From assembly GCA_009823395.1 (NCBI GenBank), contig CM020513.1, forward strand, positions 15,179,001-15,243,000: a stretch of DNA of 64,000 nucleotides. The letters are read 5' to 3'. Positions 44,601 to 57,560 of the stretch are shown one piece after another. The DNA is from Thamnaconus septentrionalis (Eukaryota > Chordata > Actinopteri > Tetraodontiformes > Monacanthidae). The translations under genes were made by a program, and so were the position numbers. Each line of letters opens with the position of its first letter. Position 1 is the first letter of the stretch. Below the pieces are notes generated by a model that did no database searches, had not been told where the DNA came from, and saw only the letters and a program-made list of their open reading frames with translations.

Positions 44601-46207
44601 TAATTTGTTACAATCAAAACAATAAACTGGGACACTACAGGAGGACCGACATGCTCAGGACCAAAGGCCAGTTAATGCAGAACCGGACTGAAGGTTTTGT
44701 TCTTTCATTGTAGTTGTTGTTTTTGTGTGCGCTTTCCTTAATGGCATTGGAGATGCTGTTCACAAAAAGATGCTTTCTCAGTTATAGAGATTTGCAGTTT
44801 GAAGGGAATTACTGAGGCATTCCAGCTTAAATATTGTAAGTGTCACTGTGGGGCAAATCGTGAAAATTAGGAACTTTAAAGAAGCACAAGATAGCGTATG
44901 TTATCTCCCCTATATGCCACTTTGTAGCCATAAACAGGCCATCTCTAAGCACCCCATGTTTATATCCCTGACAGCGTTGATGAGCCTCAGTCCTTCTGAT
45001 GTTTAGAGCGCTGTCAGAGCGGTGTCACGCACAGCGCTAACATGCTAACGAATTGCAGAGCTGCGCCTGAGGGGACAGAGAAGAAACTATCCCAGTGGAA
45101 TAGAAAGAGTTTGCATTTACCTTCCTGGCAAAAAAAAAATAAAATAATAATGATGATGAAAAAACGGTTTGGAAGCAATTTTCCCAATGAATTCAAATCC
45201 ACAAAATGCTTCAACATTAAAAAGAAAGAAAGAAAGAAGAGCATTAAAAGGAGGAATGTTATGTTATTAGAGAGAGAAGACTCACACGGTGTTTTGAAAG
45301 TGGGTCACCCCCTCCTGCAGAGCTGGCTCGTCGCAGCTGAAATGAGGTATAAAATACAAACAAATGAGCCTGAGATGCAATAATGCGAGCGTCACACACT
45401 GCACCAGCCCTTCCTCTCTCTGAGGGGGATGACGAGCACGCGTGCTCACACGCACTCTCCCGTAAGCGCACGCTTACTTCAGCTTGCTCAAGATTACATC
45501 TCAGCATCTTTATGAATCCCCCCAAAAAAATAGAGAGAAAAACAGCGCGATCTGGAACCCGGCACAGGTGACAGAGGAGTAACAGGTTTTCCTGTTGGTG
45601 ACAGAGGAGGAGAGTGGGGGAGGACAGTGATGGAGGGGGGAAAGAGTAGTCTATAATTTGTTAAGGTGGGGGTGAGGGGTTGGGGGGGTTAGGCAGAGAG
45701 ACTCTTATCCTTGCTTCAGGTCAAAATATATTTCGTATTCAGCGGGTGTGAAAGCAGGCGTTGTCATTGGCAGAAGAATGCCCTGAATAGTGGAGGGGAG
45801 TTCATTATAGAATGACATTGACTCAGGCTGATTTGCTGAGACGAATCAGATTGCAAAATGAGACATATGCATTTTTTTTTTTTACCCTTCTCTCTCCGCT
45901 CCCATTCCCCAGCGTGCGATGAAATATTAACTCGTTCTGTATGGCAGCCCCTTAAATTGCATGCGCGTCTCACACAAAGGAGCCAGCAAATGTGCCATTA
46001 CCTCGTTTTAATCTGAACCATTTTCTCGGCTGCCTGCCTTGACTGACTGCCTTCGCCTACCTACGGGACAGGATTGTTGATCTAAGGGATTGAAATGGGG
46101 AGCAGGGGGAGACGGCCCTGTTTGAGAGTCTTTACTTCCTCTCCAGATTCAATTTCAGGACATCCGTCAAACTGATGAGTATCCTACCTTTTTTGTCATC
46201 AGAATGC

Positions 46208-46238
<31 letters not shown>

Positions 46239-46400
46239 CACCCAGAGATGATCTATCAATGAACAAGCCTTGACTGGAGGATCTGCACTCTGCCTCGCAG
46301 CGCTGGTGATTCAGATGAAGATTGTAGCTCATATCACAGCTGAGATGACACCATCAGATGAAGAGCCGTCTCCATGAGAGGAGAGCAGCCATTCCTGTGT
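41601..46400. other. unique sequence with microsatellites
   Basis: 4.8 kb. It contains an A-rich run at 41608-41645, a (GT)n run at 44288-44307, a 12-bp direct repeat (AAGATATTCACA) at about 44009-44032, a T-rich run at 44155-44180, (GAAA)n at 45222-45238 and poly-A at 46207-46228. Overlapping open frames at 42926-44067 occur on both strands and reflect GC content. No gene recognised. Confidence 0.5.
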
Positions 46401-47480
46401 TATCCGCACAGGCTGACCTCAGCAGCATAATGGGATAGAAAAAGGTTTGGTCGCTCGACTGAAGGCTTCAACGCGCCTCGTTGGAATTAAACATAATTTC
46501 TTTTCGGCATGAAAAGGCAATAAAAACCTTAATGACAGGAATTAAACAGTGCAGAGAAGGAACACTGACGCGGATTAATTTAGCCAGATTGACTCCATAC
46601 TACTGAGTCCGCTTATTGCATTGAAACTTTTTCTTTTTAACAGAATCACAAATTCCGACCTAAACAGATGCATTATCTCGCTGATTCATGTTAACTGTCT
46701 CGACGGCTTGTTCTGGAATCTGCGCCGCCAGCCGTCTCGGCCGCCGTCCCTATTGATCGTCGCTCTCGGGATTAATATTTCAACCTTTTAAAGGGATCCC
46801 GGTGAAAAAAGTTGGGGAAGCACTTTGAATTAATACTCGTGCCGGAAAAGGAATACTGCCTCCGTGTTGGATTAGCCCTATTAAACAGGCTGTTTCCTTT
46901 ATAGATTTAAACAGAGCCGATAATTTCTCAGCTGTAACTTCATTATATTCTTAGTATCTCGACAATGGCGCCGCCGCCGCACCTCTGGGGTCCCCGCCTA
47001 ATGCTTCTCCCAGGGATTTTTGCCGGGGCCTAATTAGCCATGTTGATGGATTGTATAGACTGTGCGCCGTGCTCCTTATGCAGGGTGGTGGGCTGTGAGT
47101 GCTTAGAGTCTCGTGGGTCAATGTTAACGCACTGGCTCCTTCTTCGGGGGAGTGCCAGCCATTAGCAGGCCTCTCACCCGGCCGCCACGAGGGGATTGTG
47201 GGAGTGAAGGAGAGGCGGCCGCGTGACCTTGGCCTTCTGGCGGCCGCCCCTGGATGGGCGCGTCGCGAGCTGTCGCCGCTGACACCCTAGAAAATGAGAG
47301 AGAAAAGGCTTTTGCGCGTAAACACTTCACCGGAGTGCAGAGACGCACCACCAAACCCACCACCACCACCACCGCCGCCCCGCCGCCGCTGCCGCTGTTA
47401 CCTCGCTATTGCCTTTGTGCTCTCGTCAAACAGCCCGAGAGTGAGATCTAGGAATCAAATGGAGGCCTCGTCGGGCTGAC
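46400..47480. other. CpG-rich unique block with trinucleotide runs
   Basis: Unique sequence rich in TTAAT/ATTAAT motifs (46540-46620, 46770, 46830) becoming CpG-dense from 46720, with GGCGCCGCCGCCGC at 46968-46981, GCGGCCGC near 47216 and an (ACC)n to (GCC)n run at 47358-47398. No exon recognised. Candidate regulatory island. Confidence 0.45.
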
Positions 47481-49356
47481 ACCCTCCCAGGGTGTGAGTG
47501 AAGACAACCGGGGGACGCAGGAATTGCGCTCAGCGGGAAACAATGTTCTGTCTCCTGGTCTGTCTCTATCAACCAATCAATTAACAGCAAAACGATCCCA
47601 TGGACCTTGACAGCCCAGCGGGAGGTTTGGCAGAGAGACTCACAGCTGACAAGAGGCTCCCCAACGGCCTGCGCTAGAAAACAAACAAACAAACAAATAA
47701 AAAAACACAAGACCAAAATGAATCTGTTTTTTTTGGTTGTTTGTTTGTTGTTTTCTTGTTTCACCTGCTCCAGATGACGCGACCCCAGCTGCGGATAATT
47801 TCTGTCACAGCCGATCTGCCGAGCGGATCAGCGACGACTTCATGAAAGGTGATTGCCACGCGTCCCTCACAGCCTTCACAAAGCCTCCACCTCGTTCCCC
47901 TCCCCGTCGTTTTTCCTTTCACCCCCCCACTGCTTTTCCCATTTCCACCGCTCTGCTGTTCTCATCCTTATCTTCAAAAGTGCCCTTCACCGTTCTGAGG
48001 CAACCTGAACAAGAGATTTAAGAAAAAAAACCCGAAAGAAAAAGGACAGGCCCGGCTCTTCTCTTGTTTGCCCACACGTGTGTGACAGATGTGCAAATAT
48101 CAAGCTGTTCCTTGCAGGGAACAGTTGCGTCGGTAACCAGCAGAGGGAAACAGAGAGCTGCCGTTTCTTCACGCTGCTGCTGCTGCTGTGGTGGCCATCA
48201 TCTGCTGTTTTTTTTTTTTTTCTTTTGAAGCGTGCACGCCATTGAAATTCCCCCATCGTCCTCCACCCTCAGCGGTGTTGTAGGTGCTTGTTAATGGTAA
48301 TAGGCACAGGGAGGAAAGAAAACAACAAGAGAAAGGCAGAGATAGCTTTTGTCACGCACTACTTAAAAGATCTCCATGTATAATGTTGCTCAGCAGTTTG
48401 AATTTGTTTGGGCTTTCATGAAAGGCGCACATCAATCACGCCACCCACCAAAACAACAGTCCAAAAAGGCTGATCTGCAGGGCATTTCAGGCGAACAAGT
48501 GCTCATTTATTCAAGTTAAGCGCTCAATGCTGGAGGGATGAAAGGGTTTTTTCTTATCCTTTCTTTCTTTCTTTTTTTTTTTAAATTGTCTCTTCTTAGC
48601 GTTTTATTTGCTGCCGAACCTCGGCACAAATGGACCAAAAGAGATGATTGCACTTTGACCTGCAACCGTTATTTTTTATTTTTTTAAACAAGGTAGAGGA
48701 AAAGGGAGTCAGAGCTCGCCTAATGCTTTCTAAGTCACGGGCTTTATTTAAATGAAGCACATTGTCCCGATACATTATTCATATAATCAACTTGCTAATC
48801 ATCTTTTAAGGGAACATCATCTGGGGAATGGCTATTTTTACTTTGCTCATTTCGATGCCTGCTTCTAATTCCCCTCCAGCTGAGCACTGAGTGACGATAA
48901 TAGCAATTAGGTAAACGCACGGAAAGCACAGAGGTGCCGTATGCGCGCTGCGAGAGAGAGAGAGAGAAAAAAAAACTGTAGGCAACTCTGCGCTGATGGA
49001 TTTTTGGGAAATAACAGGGTCACAAGTTGAAGGCAACCCTGCCTTTACGCGTTTGACGCTCATTCTTTCTGACTCCAAAGCCAGGAAGCGTTGCGTCGAC
49101 TAGACCCAAAATCTTAAGAAGACTACTTTGCACCCAAAAGTCCCAGAGAGAGTGTCAGGAGGTGGACTCATTTGATGTGACAGGTGTCAATGTCCATCAA
49201 ATCTGTGCGTTGATATGCATGCTGCTGCTGTAAGCCAACGTGTCAGTGCGGCGCTTCCATCACACTCACAGCTGACCAATCACTCAGCGGTAACAGGTCC
49301 AAACAGCGTTTTCAGCAGGGATGCAGGACTGTGCCCGCGAGTGTACGCATGCGGGC
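47481..49356. other. unique sequence
   Basis: 1.9 kb with short (CTG)n at 48171-48189, (GTTT)/(AAAC) runs near 47680-47760 and T-rich tracts near 48210 and 48570. A CTCF-like half match (CCAGCAGAGGGAA) lies near 48137. No gene recognised. Confidence 0.5.

Positions 49357-49408
<52 letters not shown>
49357..49408. repeat. (GT)n microsatellite, about 50 bp
   Basis: Uninterrupted GT with a GC-rich GCGGGCGTGC lead-in. Ordinary microsatellite with Z-DNA potential. Confidence 0.97.
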
Positions 49409-49518
49409 AACATTTAAACTTGGATCTGTCCTCAGATAGCAGCAACATCAAAAGTTGCCCTGTGATATCAGACATCTTTGTTGAAGATGAAGGCTAACCC
49501 TGTTATTGTGTAATATAC

Positions 49519-49534
49519 TAATAATAACATATTA

Positions 49535-49587
<53 letters not shown>

Positions 49588-49590
49588 TAA
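49519..49590. repeat. (TAA)n/(GATAAT)n microsatellite
   Basis: About 40 bp of ATA/TAA units running into four GATAAT units. The poly-Ile frame on the minus strand is an artefact. Confidence 0.95.
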
Positions 49591-52500
49591 ACCTGCCAGC
49601 AGGGTTGGCGGGACTGAGCCCACCCCATGGACTTCCGACTGACAAACTGGCAGCACTTTCAGAAAAGAAGGTAAAGTAAAAGAAGAAGATTTCAATCATA
49701 TGAATACTGAACAATTGCGTATTGGCAGTTTAGTGTGTTTAAAAGTGTGAAGGACGAACTGAGACAGTGATTAGCACGCCGACCCTTGATGGCCCCCAAC
49801 CTCTGCCGGCGCCCGACGACGCCACCGACATCTGCCGACTCTGGAAGAAGTCTAAATAATCATAAGCCTGTATATGCACATGCGCATTTTTCACCTCCAG
49901 TTTTTATTGATTTATTTTTTATTTTTTTTGGATGAGGCTGTCAAATGTAAATTTTAGGCCTTGATGAGACAAACACGTCGGTGTTTGAATGAGCTCCGCT
50001 TTTGCAACCTTGCAACCGAACTCGGTCATTTCTGCGTCTACATGAAATGGGCTGGATCGTAAAGACTTAAAGTGGGGGAACAGAATGTCCAAATTGTGAC
50101 ACATGAATACCCTGTCTACAGGCAGAACATGATCAAAGCAGCATTTTGACTTTAGGAAACTGTACACAAAGATTCACATGACGCCGGGGCTCAGTCCTGA
50201 ATAATAATCCAAAGTAACGCTTATGATGGAGCATACGGCAGACGATTTTGTTTCACATTATCTGATCTATCCACCACTCTAACAAGTTTGCCTTACAACT
50301 TGACAAGAAGAAAGCAAAGGGAGGCCGATGAAAACCTGCTGTCAAAGAAGTCAAAACACTTGGCGGTTCTGACAAACACTTTGTCAGAAATGTGTTTTGC
50401 AGACTATTATTGTTCTTTCTGTTTGTTACCTCATGATTGGTGCCAGTAGGTGGAACACTCATTAAAACCTAGTGACAGGAGAAATGTGAGGTTGGTGCTA
50501 TTCACTATTTGGTCTTTTTCATGGCATTATTTCTTGTGACTCATTGTTTTTTTTTTTTTGTTTTTTTTGTATTTTATTTTATTATATTTTTGACTGCATT
50601 CTTTCCCTGTCCCAGACCTTATATATCTTTTTTTTTTTCCAGCGGGTAAAAGATTCATACGTAGGTTTTAAAACAGGCTCTGCGTGAGACAGATAGCGGA
50701 AGGAATTAACAGCCATTTCACGCCAGCACCTCTGTCACCAGGCGGGGCAGCGGCGGAGGGGAAGCAGCCTGGGTGCAACCGGGGCACCGGCGGCCCCCCT
50801 GAGACACTCAGTAATTGTGGTGCTGTGAAGAGCAGGTAGGTGTGCAAATTACCAAATGTGCCGTGTAAGCCTATTTCAGCCAGCTCAATCACTGTCAAGC
50901 AGTTCCAAGTTTTGGGCTATTTTATATATACATATATTTTTGTGGTTTTCTTCGTATTGAAATCATAATAAAAAGGATACAAGTTTTTCCGATCATGGAC
51001 TTAATCTCAATGGAAACAACGGGCAACACATGCTTCCCAGCGTTGAATAATGGCTTTTTATCATTTATTTTGACATTTATAGAATTTGAAAAATTTGTTT
51101 AGAATTTTTAAAGCTTAATTTTAAAACTTAAAGCTAGAATTTTGCTTTTACTCTGCTATATGTTATGTCTTATCATTTAACAGTATTTTTAGTCCAAGAA
51201 GTTACTAATTCGAGAATCCAATCTGCAAAATGATATTATCCAACACATTATTGCAGCATTAGACTTTCTTCATGTTCCACATGACTTTCCACTTTGTCCA
51301 ACTTTACCCTGACTGAAAAAAAACCCAATCCTTCCACTTGATGTATTGCCTCTATATAGGAAAGTGTCAAAGCAGCAGGAATGTGAAGGATTGCAAGGGT
51401 GACCTAAAAAAAAAAAAAAAAGCCTTGGGGGCGACGGACTGTGTAACAGGTGGTGTCAACTGGGCTGCTGCCTCCGTCGGTGGCGCCTGGTTGGCGAGCA
51501 GGGAGGGAACAAAAGGAAACGTTGACCTCCCGTTGCTGGACAATAAGGTCTGGTGGCACGACTACAGGAGGGTTGGACAGTGCACTGGCACTGTGAGTTC
51601 AAGCTGGCCTCTCCGAGCAGCTGCTGTCATGCACAAGGTGCTCACGGGCCAGGTGCCAGGACACCCAGAGCGCCAGGTGCCGTCAGGTGCAGCGATAAAT
51701 GCTGAGTGAGTTGAACCTCTGAGCTCTTTACAAAAGGTAAACTCAACTAGACGAAATGCTTCCCTTTTTACAGCATGGCTGTATAATACCAGCTGACACT
51801 TCTCATGTGCACAAGTTGTACCAAGATGGTTTCATGTTGCTTCCCAACTTTGCCATCAAGACTTTTCTATCACTTTTACTTGTGCGTTGATTCCAATCAG
51901 CAACCACAGTTTCAAGTGTGCTGCAGCTACAGCAGCAGTTTGCTCTGCAAAGGTGATGAAGGGGGTGATGAAGGGTTCTCGGAGTTGTCAGCCTGCTTTG
52001 GCTACGTGATGCGTGGCTACTGTTGCCTTCTCACCACCAGAAAAACTCGAGCTCAACAAATCTGATAGCTCCGCTTGGACGCGATGCGACACGTGTTGGC
52101 CAAATCTTCATATCCGCCTCCCCTTTCCAAACGCTTTCTGTGGGCTGTTTGCCGAATGGATGTGAGAAATAAATCCAGCAGAAGCTCAATCAAGTTTATT
52201 TTGACTGTTTTAAGCTGCAACACTGAGCTTAGGTAGAGGTGGAAGTGCTAACACTACTCCTTTGTGAAGTAGGAGCATTTTCAACTAACAAGAAGCTGAA
52301 TACCATATTTTCCATGATTTCTGTCTGTAGCATTTGACTCTTGGAAATCCCAGTTAAAAATTTCTGGTTTAAAAAAATTAAATAAATAAATAATAAAACC
52401 CCAATTTGTTGGCTTACAGGCCTTGTATCATGCATCTACCCCAGAAGTTGATGTAACATCCCTCTTTTTCTATGACATCGCGTCATAATTCCAGCTAAAG

Positions 52501-53340
52501 CACCACACAAGTAGTGGATTGGAGGAAAAAAAAATCAAAGGCCTGCCGTATGTGTCAGTATCACTCGGCTTCTGCACGCAGGCTACTTTGATCTTGTGTG
52601 TAAATGGAGGAATGTAGCATGACCCAACATCTCACTATGCCAGTCACCGCTTTCAAGCAACCCATGCAGCCGTCCGAATAAACAGAGGCTCAGCTGATGG
52701 TGCTGGTCGATCACATCGTCACTGCTCCAGCCCTCCAGCTTTAAGAAGTGTTAATTATTTCTGTCCAAATTATGAAAAACGCTGTCAATTTAGCCTGGGA
52801 GAAACGAACGCTATCAGTTAGAGCGTACAGGTGTCTGCGAGTGCTCAATGATTTATGAGTTTTATTTTTTTTTTGTGTGCCAGCTGATGACATTTGCAAT
52901 TCAAAATGAATCAGGGTGGAATTGTTACAGTCTGACATTTTAACTGATATAATTCATTATGAATCAACTAAGTTTCATCCAGAATTCATGGCCATGCCAT
53001 GTTCGACATTATTACATTATAATGCCGGTCATATAAAAAGTCAGATAAACAAGAAAAAAAAAAAAAAAAGGTGCAGCTTTGGTCACATCTGCTCCTGTCA
53101 CAGCCACAGCTGCAGTAAAGGGGATTTTTCTTTTTTTTTTTTATTCGTGTCGTGGCTGATTTATTATTTCCCTTCTGCCTGGACCCAAGTTTAGTTTACT
53201 TCCACGGTTTAGCGCAGGATTATCTCGGCTCCATAGGTTATGAGTCAACAAACTGGTGCGAGTGGGTGTTTGCTGTTTACTTTACTTGTGCCCGTGCATT
53301 CTAACTATGCGATTTGAAAACGCGCCTCACAATAAAGTGC
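49591..53340. other. unique, mainly AT-rich sequence
   Basis: 3.7 kb with T-rich runs (50548-50640, 53129-53145), A-rich runs (51408-51422, 53054-53070) and an AAATAAATAAAT run near 52378. A possible CTCF-like CCAGTAGGTGGA lies near 50443. No exon or transposon end recognised. Confidence 0.5.
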
Positions 53341-54700
53341 GTGTCGGGAGATTTGCATTCATTTGATTCCGCCGTCCTCTCTCTGGACAGCCCTCATCTT
53401 CTTCAGCCCAATTTTCATCTATATAACTGTCACGATCACGTTGCTGTGATGGCTGAACAAAGGCCCGCGTGATAACAAAGCGCAGCGAAGATACGGAGCT
53501 TCACTCCAGAGGAGGGAGATGAAGACGACTCTTTGGGGGCCCAAAGTGGGCGAGCACGTCGACCCACGATCTTCCGCTTCAGCCGGCCGAGCAGACGAGA
53601 GGCAACGCCGCCACCTCCACTCGTCTCGCAGTGGGCCGCCGCTCTGGCCATTTTCTCCCCGGCGCTCACGGTGCTCGACGATAAGACAACCTGTTGACGC
53701 GCGGCCAGCCAACTCTGTGTGTCACGGTCGAGAGTGTTTTTTCATTCTGCACTTGTCACCGTGGCGGCTGGGTGGCCGCTCGCCACACACACTCCATCGC
53801 CCCCCGGAGGCGGACAGACAGAGACACGCTCGTGCTGCGCCGTTCAAAGGGGAGGAAAAAAATGGAAAAAGAAAAATGGTGGAGATTCACAGACAGAGAT
53901 CTCTGGGAGGGAATGACTTTAGCTGATAGGCTGCGCTAGTTTTCCCTTTGACTCGCGCCGGGCGCAAAAAAAGTGATGAATGTGGACTTGCAGGGCTGCC
54001 GCTGCCCACCCGGTGCAGCGCACCGGAGATGAATGGTCATTGTTATTTTGCGGTGGAGACACGTGTGAGATCCCGGTGCTCGCTCGGCGTGGTTTTTTCT
54101 TCTTCGCTAGTTTACGACTCGCGCCGCCCTCGCAGCGCACATCTCTTCGGCGGGCATTATTCAGTCGGGGAATACATTAATGTCACCCCCAATAAAAACA
54201 CGCAGGAGGCATTAAGGACTTCATCCCTCATCCGCCGCGGGAGTCGGATCTGCCGGCCTCTTATCTAAATGTTGACATTTGAACCTGAGAGTAATATCTT
54301 GAGGAATTATGGTTTTAAGCCGCCCTTAATGGCTGAGCCCGATGGATCGGAATCAGCAGACGTCCTCCAGCAGCGGGCTCGTGATGCGGCCCTGCGGAGC
54401 AGGGAAGGGGAGGGGCGGCTCGATGAATAATATATCCAAATGGGGAAGGCGATATGACGGCAGGAAATTAAACACACTAATGCCGGAGCGGAGGACGGGA
54501 CAATCAGGGCTTAATTAAAGACTTTGAGGAGAAGAAGGCATGATTTAAGGGCAGAGATTTACTACGTTCCTGCTGGCATCTGACAGCGAGACGGGGTTGC
54601 GGGTGGGGGAGGGGTTGGGGGTGGCAGGGTGGTCTGTGGCGGCCTGTTATGGGAGACCTCGCGCCCTCGCTTGACTCTTACATGAGTGAGGCTCTTTTTC
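53341..54700. other. CpG-rich unique block (orphan CpG-island-like)
   Basis: About 1.3 kb, CpG-dense at 53440-54250, with an octamer ATTTGCAT near 53351 and, at 54280-54530, unique sequence rich in TTAATTAAAG, GGAATTATGG and CCTTAATGG. Long frames occur on both strands together, as expected of GC-rich non-coding DNA. No start and donor pair was convincing. Confidence 0.45.
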
Positions 54701-57514
54701 CACTGTGGCCTAATTACCAAGCCGTGCCTGATAATGTGGCATACTGTATGTGTCTGCAGTCAGAGTTCTCATAACAACAACTTTATTCTCTCCTGAGTTG
54801 AAATACTGGACCTCTTCAAAGAAAATTTGTGTCTTGGTTGAGGTAGTTTTCTTTTCTTTTTCTTTTTTTTTTTCAAACCGGCATCGGCACAGCTGTTTAA
54901 TTATGTGCAAGCACGTGATGGCATCTTTTCTCGTCGAGCGCCCCCCCCAGTTGTTAAGGCTGCCTGTTTTCCCCCTTTAATAGAGATGGACCGCACATGA
55001 CAGATGTGGAGGTAAGTAGCCCACCGCTGGTACCATCTATTACACGTGAGGAACGGATGGCGGAAAAGAAAAAAGGGAAGTAAAACCGCCGCTACTCTTC
55101 CTTGGGCTGTTAACAGCTGCAGCGAATGCCTCTCCTGGGTGGGGGGTGGGGGGGGGGAGGAGCGCCGCTGCAGGGAAGGTGGCGCGGCCCACTATTCATC
55201 TTCCCGATATGTTTATTTTTATTTACACCTTCTGTCCTGCTTCTCAGATGTAATTCTATTCCGCAGCCACCCGGGCACTTTTTCAGTGGGGGCCGTGGCT
55301 GTTAATATAAATGATCCTCATTTGACCTCGGCCAGCGACTGATTTCCAGGCGGGAGGAAATCAACAATGCAAAGCGGCGGTGTATAGTCATAACCTGGCA
55401 TCGAAATTGTCTTCTTAAATATTACATGGCGCCTTTTAAATAATAAATACTGTGGTAAGTGGGAGGCAAATATGAAGGTAAATGTGAGAAGCATTCCAAT
55501 CTGCCGCCGCTCGAGCCCTGATGCCAGCAGTGAGAGGTAATTGCAGCTTTCACATTCAAAAGTTCCTTTATTTTCGTCTCCTTGGCAGCTTTGGTATTTT
55601 TGATGTCGAGACTTTTTTTTTTTTTTGGAAGAAATTGACTTTTTTGGTTTGGGGTGGGAGGGGCTATAGTCCATAAAGAATGCAACGTCAGTCCTTTTTT
55701 CAATCATTAAAAGACATCACGTGATTCATTAAAACCAGAATCAGTGCCAGCAAGACAAACTGAAGCTCAAGAAACAGTCCAGCACAAACATCACCTGGCC
55801 TCTCTGCGTCTTCTCCCTCCTACCCCCGCTCCCCTCCACCTTTACTCCGCCCCTAACATCGATAGTGGATGTGCGGTTGATAAATGGAGCTAATTGTTTT
55901 ATGGCACGGCTGGCCTGATGCTGGCAGCACAATCAGGCTGAATGAGGAGGCCCCGGGGAGGCCATTACCCTTCCCATTGTTCTAAGGGACGGCAGGACGA
56001 GGCTGCGGCCAGGTGCGCTCGGTGCAAGGGACTGGGGGTCACTGACAGAGACCCTCCGAAGGACCACATGCACCTCTGCAGCCCCGTGCAAGATTGGTTT
56101 GCAGGAGAAATGATGCAGTTTGATAGCGTTTGCTGCACTTCTTCCTCAGATAAACCGCTAACAAGATGATTTATCCCTTCCATTAACCTCCCGTAAATCC
56201 ACTTCAGGAGGCGTCAATTTTTTTCTTTCTTGGTTTAATTTTTGCTTAACAAGTTAAAGGAAAAAGCCAAGTACAGCAGAGTTGCATGGAGCAGTTGCTG
56301 TGGTTGAAAACAGGGATGTGATGCATGATTCATGGAGTGGAAACTCTACTGGCTGAGCTGACTACTGACATCCTCGACTTCCTGTGTTGGTTTTGCTGGA
56401 CAGAATTTCCATTCAGCTCCTCTTTCATTAATTTCACTTCCTAATGCCATTTTTATATCAAAAAACAAAACAAAAAAACATGATAAACCACCTGTTGTTT
56501 TCTTCGCCACTTCCAAACAACGCTGTGACTAAGCCACTGTGACCAGCTGGTAAACATCATTTTCTACACAGCAGCAGGACAGGGAGGTGTTTTTTCGTTC
56601 TCGCCGCAGCCACCGAATGAATGTTTTTGTTTCTTTGCATTCCTGTCATCGGGTTTTGCTGTTATTGTGGCAACTTTTTTTATTGACTAAACCTGCCTGG
56701 AACAAATTTTGTATTTGTGAAAGTATTTGTGATATTCTCATCTGCCCCACCTTTTCTTGCAATCACTTCAATTACTTTTTGACGTTGCCTAATTGCGCCA
56801 ACACTGTGGTTACCATCAACAAATTAACCAAAAAGAAAAAGAAAAAGACAATGATGCCCAAACAAAGACGAGTGTCAGTGTTTAGTTGGCCACAAGCTCA
56901 TTTAGATGCTCTGTTTTTTTTAATCAAATCACAGCAGTGTTTTGTGCAAATACAAAAACAAAACTATATATCTATATATATACACACACCACCAACATCC
57001 CTCGACTTTTTCTCCGCCCACTAAACATGTACAGTATGTCTCATTCTAGAGAATCTTTCTACGTATTTAGGAATAATTATTATTATTGTCTTGAAAAGGC
57101 TACTCAAATTGGAAAAAAAAGGGCATCAACAGGAACATTTCAACTCTGCCTTGCTACAGCCAAGGACAGTAAGGGCTCTGCTGCCAACTGTCTAGGTTCC
57201 AGAACCTCAGCCTGAACTGTGGAAGAGGCCACTGCCAACACCCAGTGTTGGGTTGGCTGCAAAGGAAAACTCTGCTCTTTCAGGTCGGCGCCAGTGTGAA
57301 GGGGGATCAGGTTCTCATTTAGGCTTTCAGGGGCAGAAGAACACGGCCCAGGCTGTGAGGCAGGAGGGGTTTCTGAGGCTTGTTCAACACTGACACGGCT
57401 GCGCTGCCAACTTGAAACAACCTAAAGGTTATTAAGTCACAAACAAACCCTTTATCCAGCCTGGCTTTCGTTTTTAGGCTCCACCCACTCATTTACAGAT
57501 CACATTCACATATA
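54701..57514. other. unique sequence
   Basis: 2.8 kb with a T-rich run at 54852-54873, a G-rich run at 55139-55160, poly-T at 55613-55627 and TATATATA near 56966. No gene or repeat family recognised. Confidence 0.5.
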
Positions 57515-57560
57515 TTTCAATTTATTCAATTTATTTCAAACATGTATAAAATAAAATTTA
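57515..57560 (-). mobile_element. LINE 3' tail-like fragment
   Basis: Minus strand reads ACATGTTTGAAATAAATTGA followed by ATAAATTGAA repeats, resembling a common teleost non-LTR retrotransposon tail with a built-in AATAAA. Short and degenerate. Confidence 0.4.

Noticed and set aside
53436..53939. Several overlapping frames on both strands
   Set aside because: Simultaneous openness on both strands is a GC effect in a CpG-rich block.
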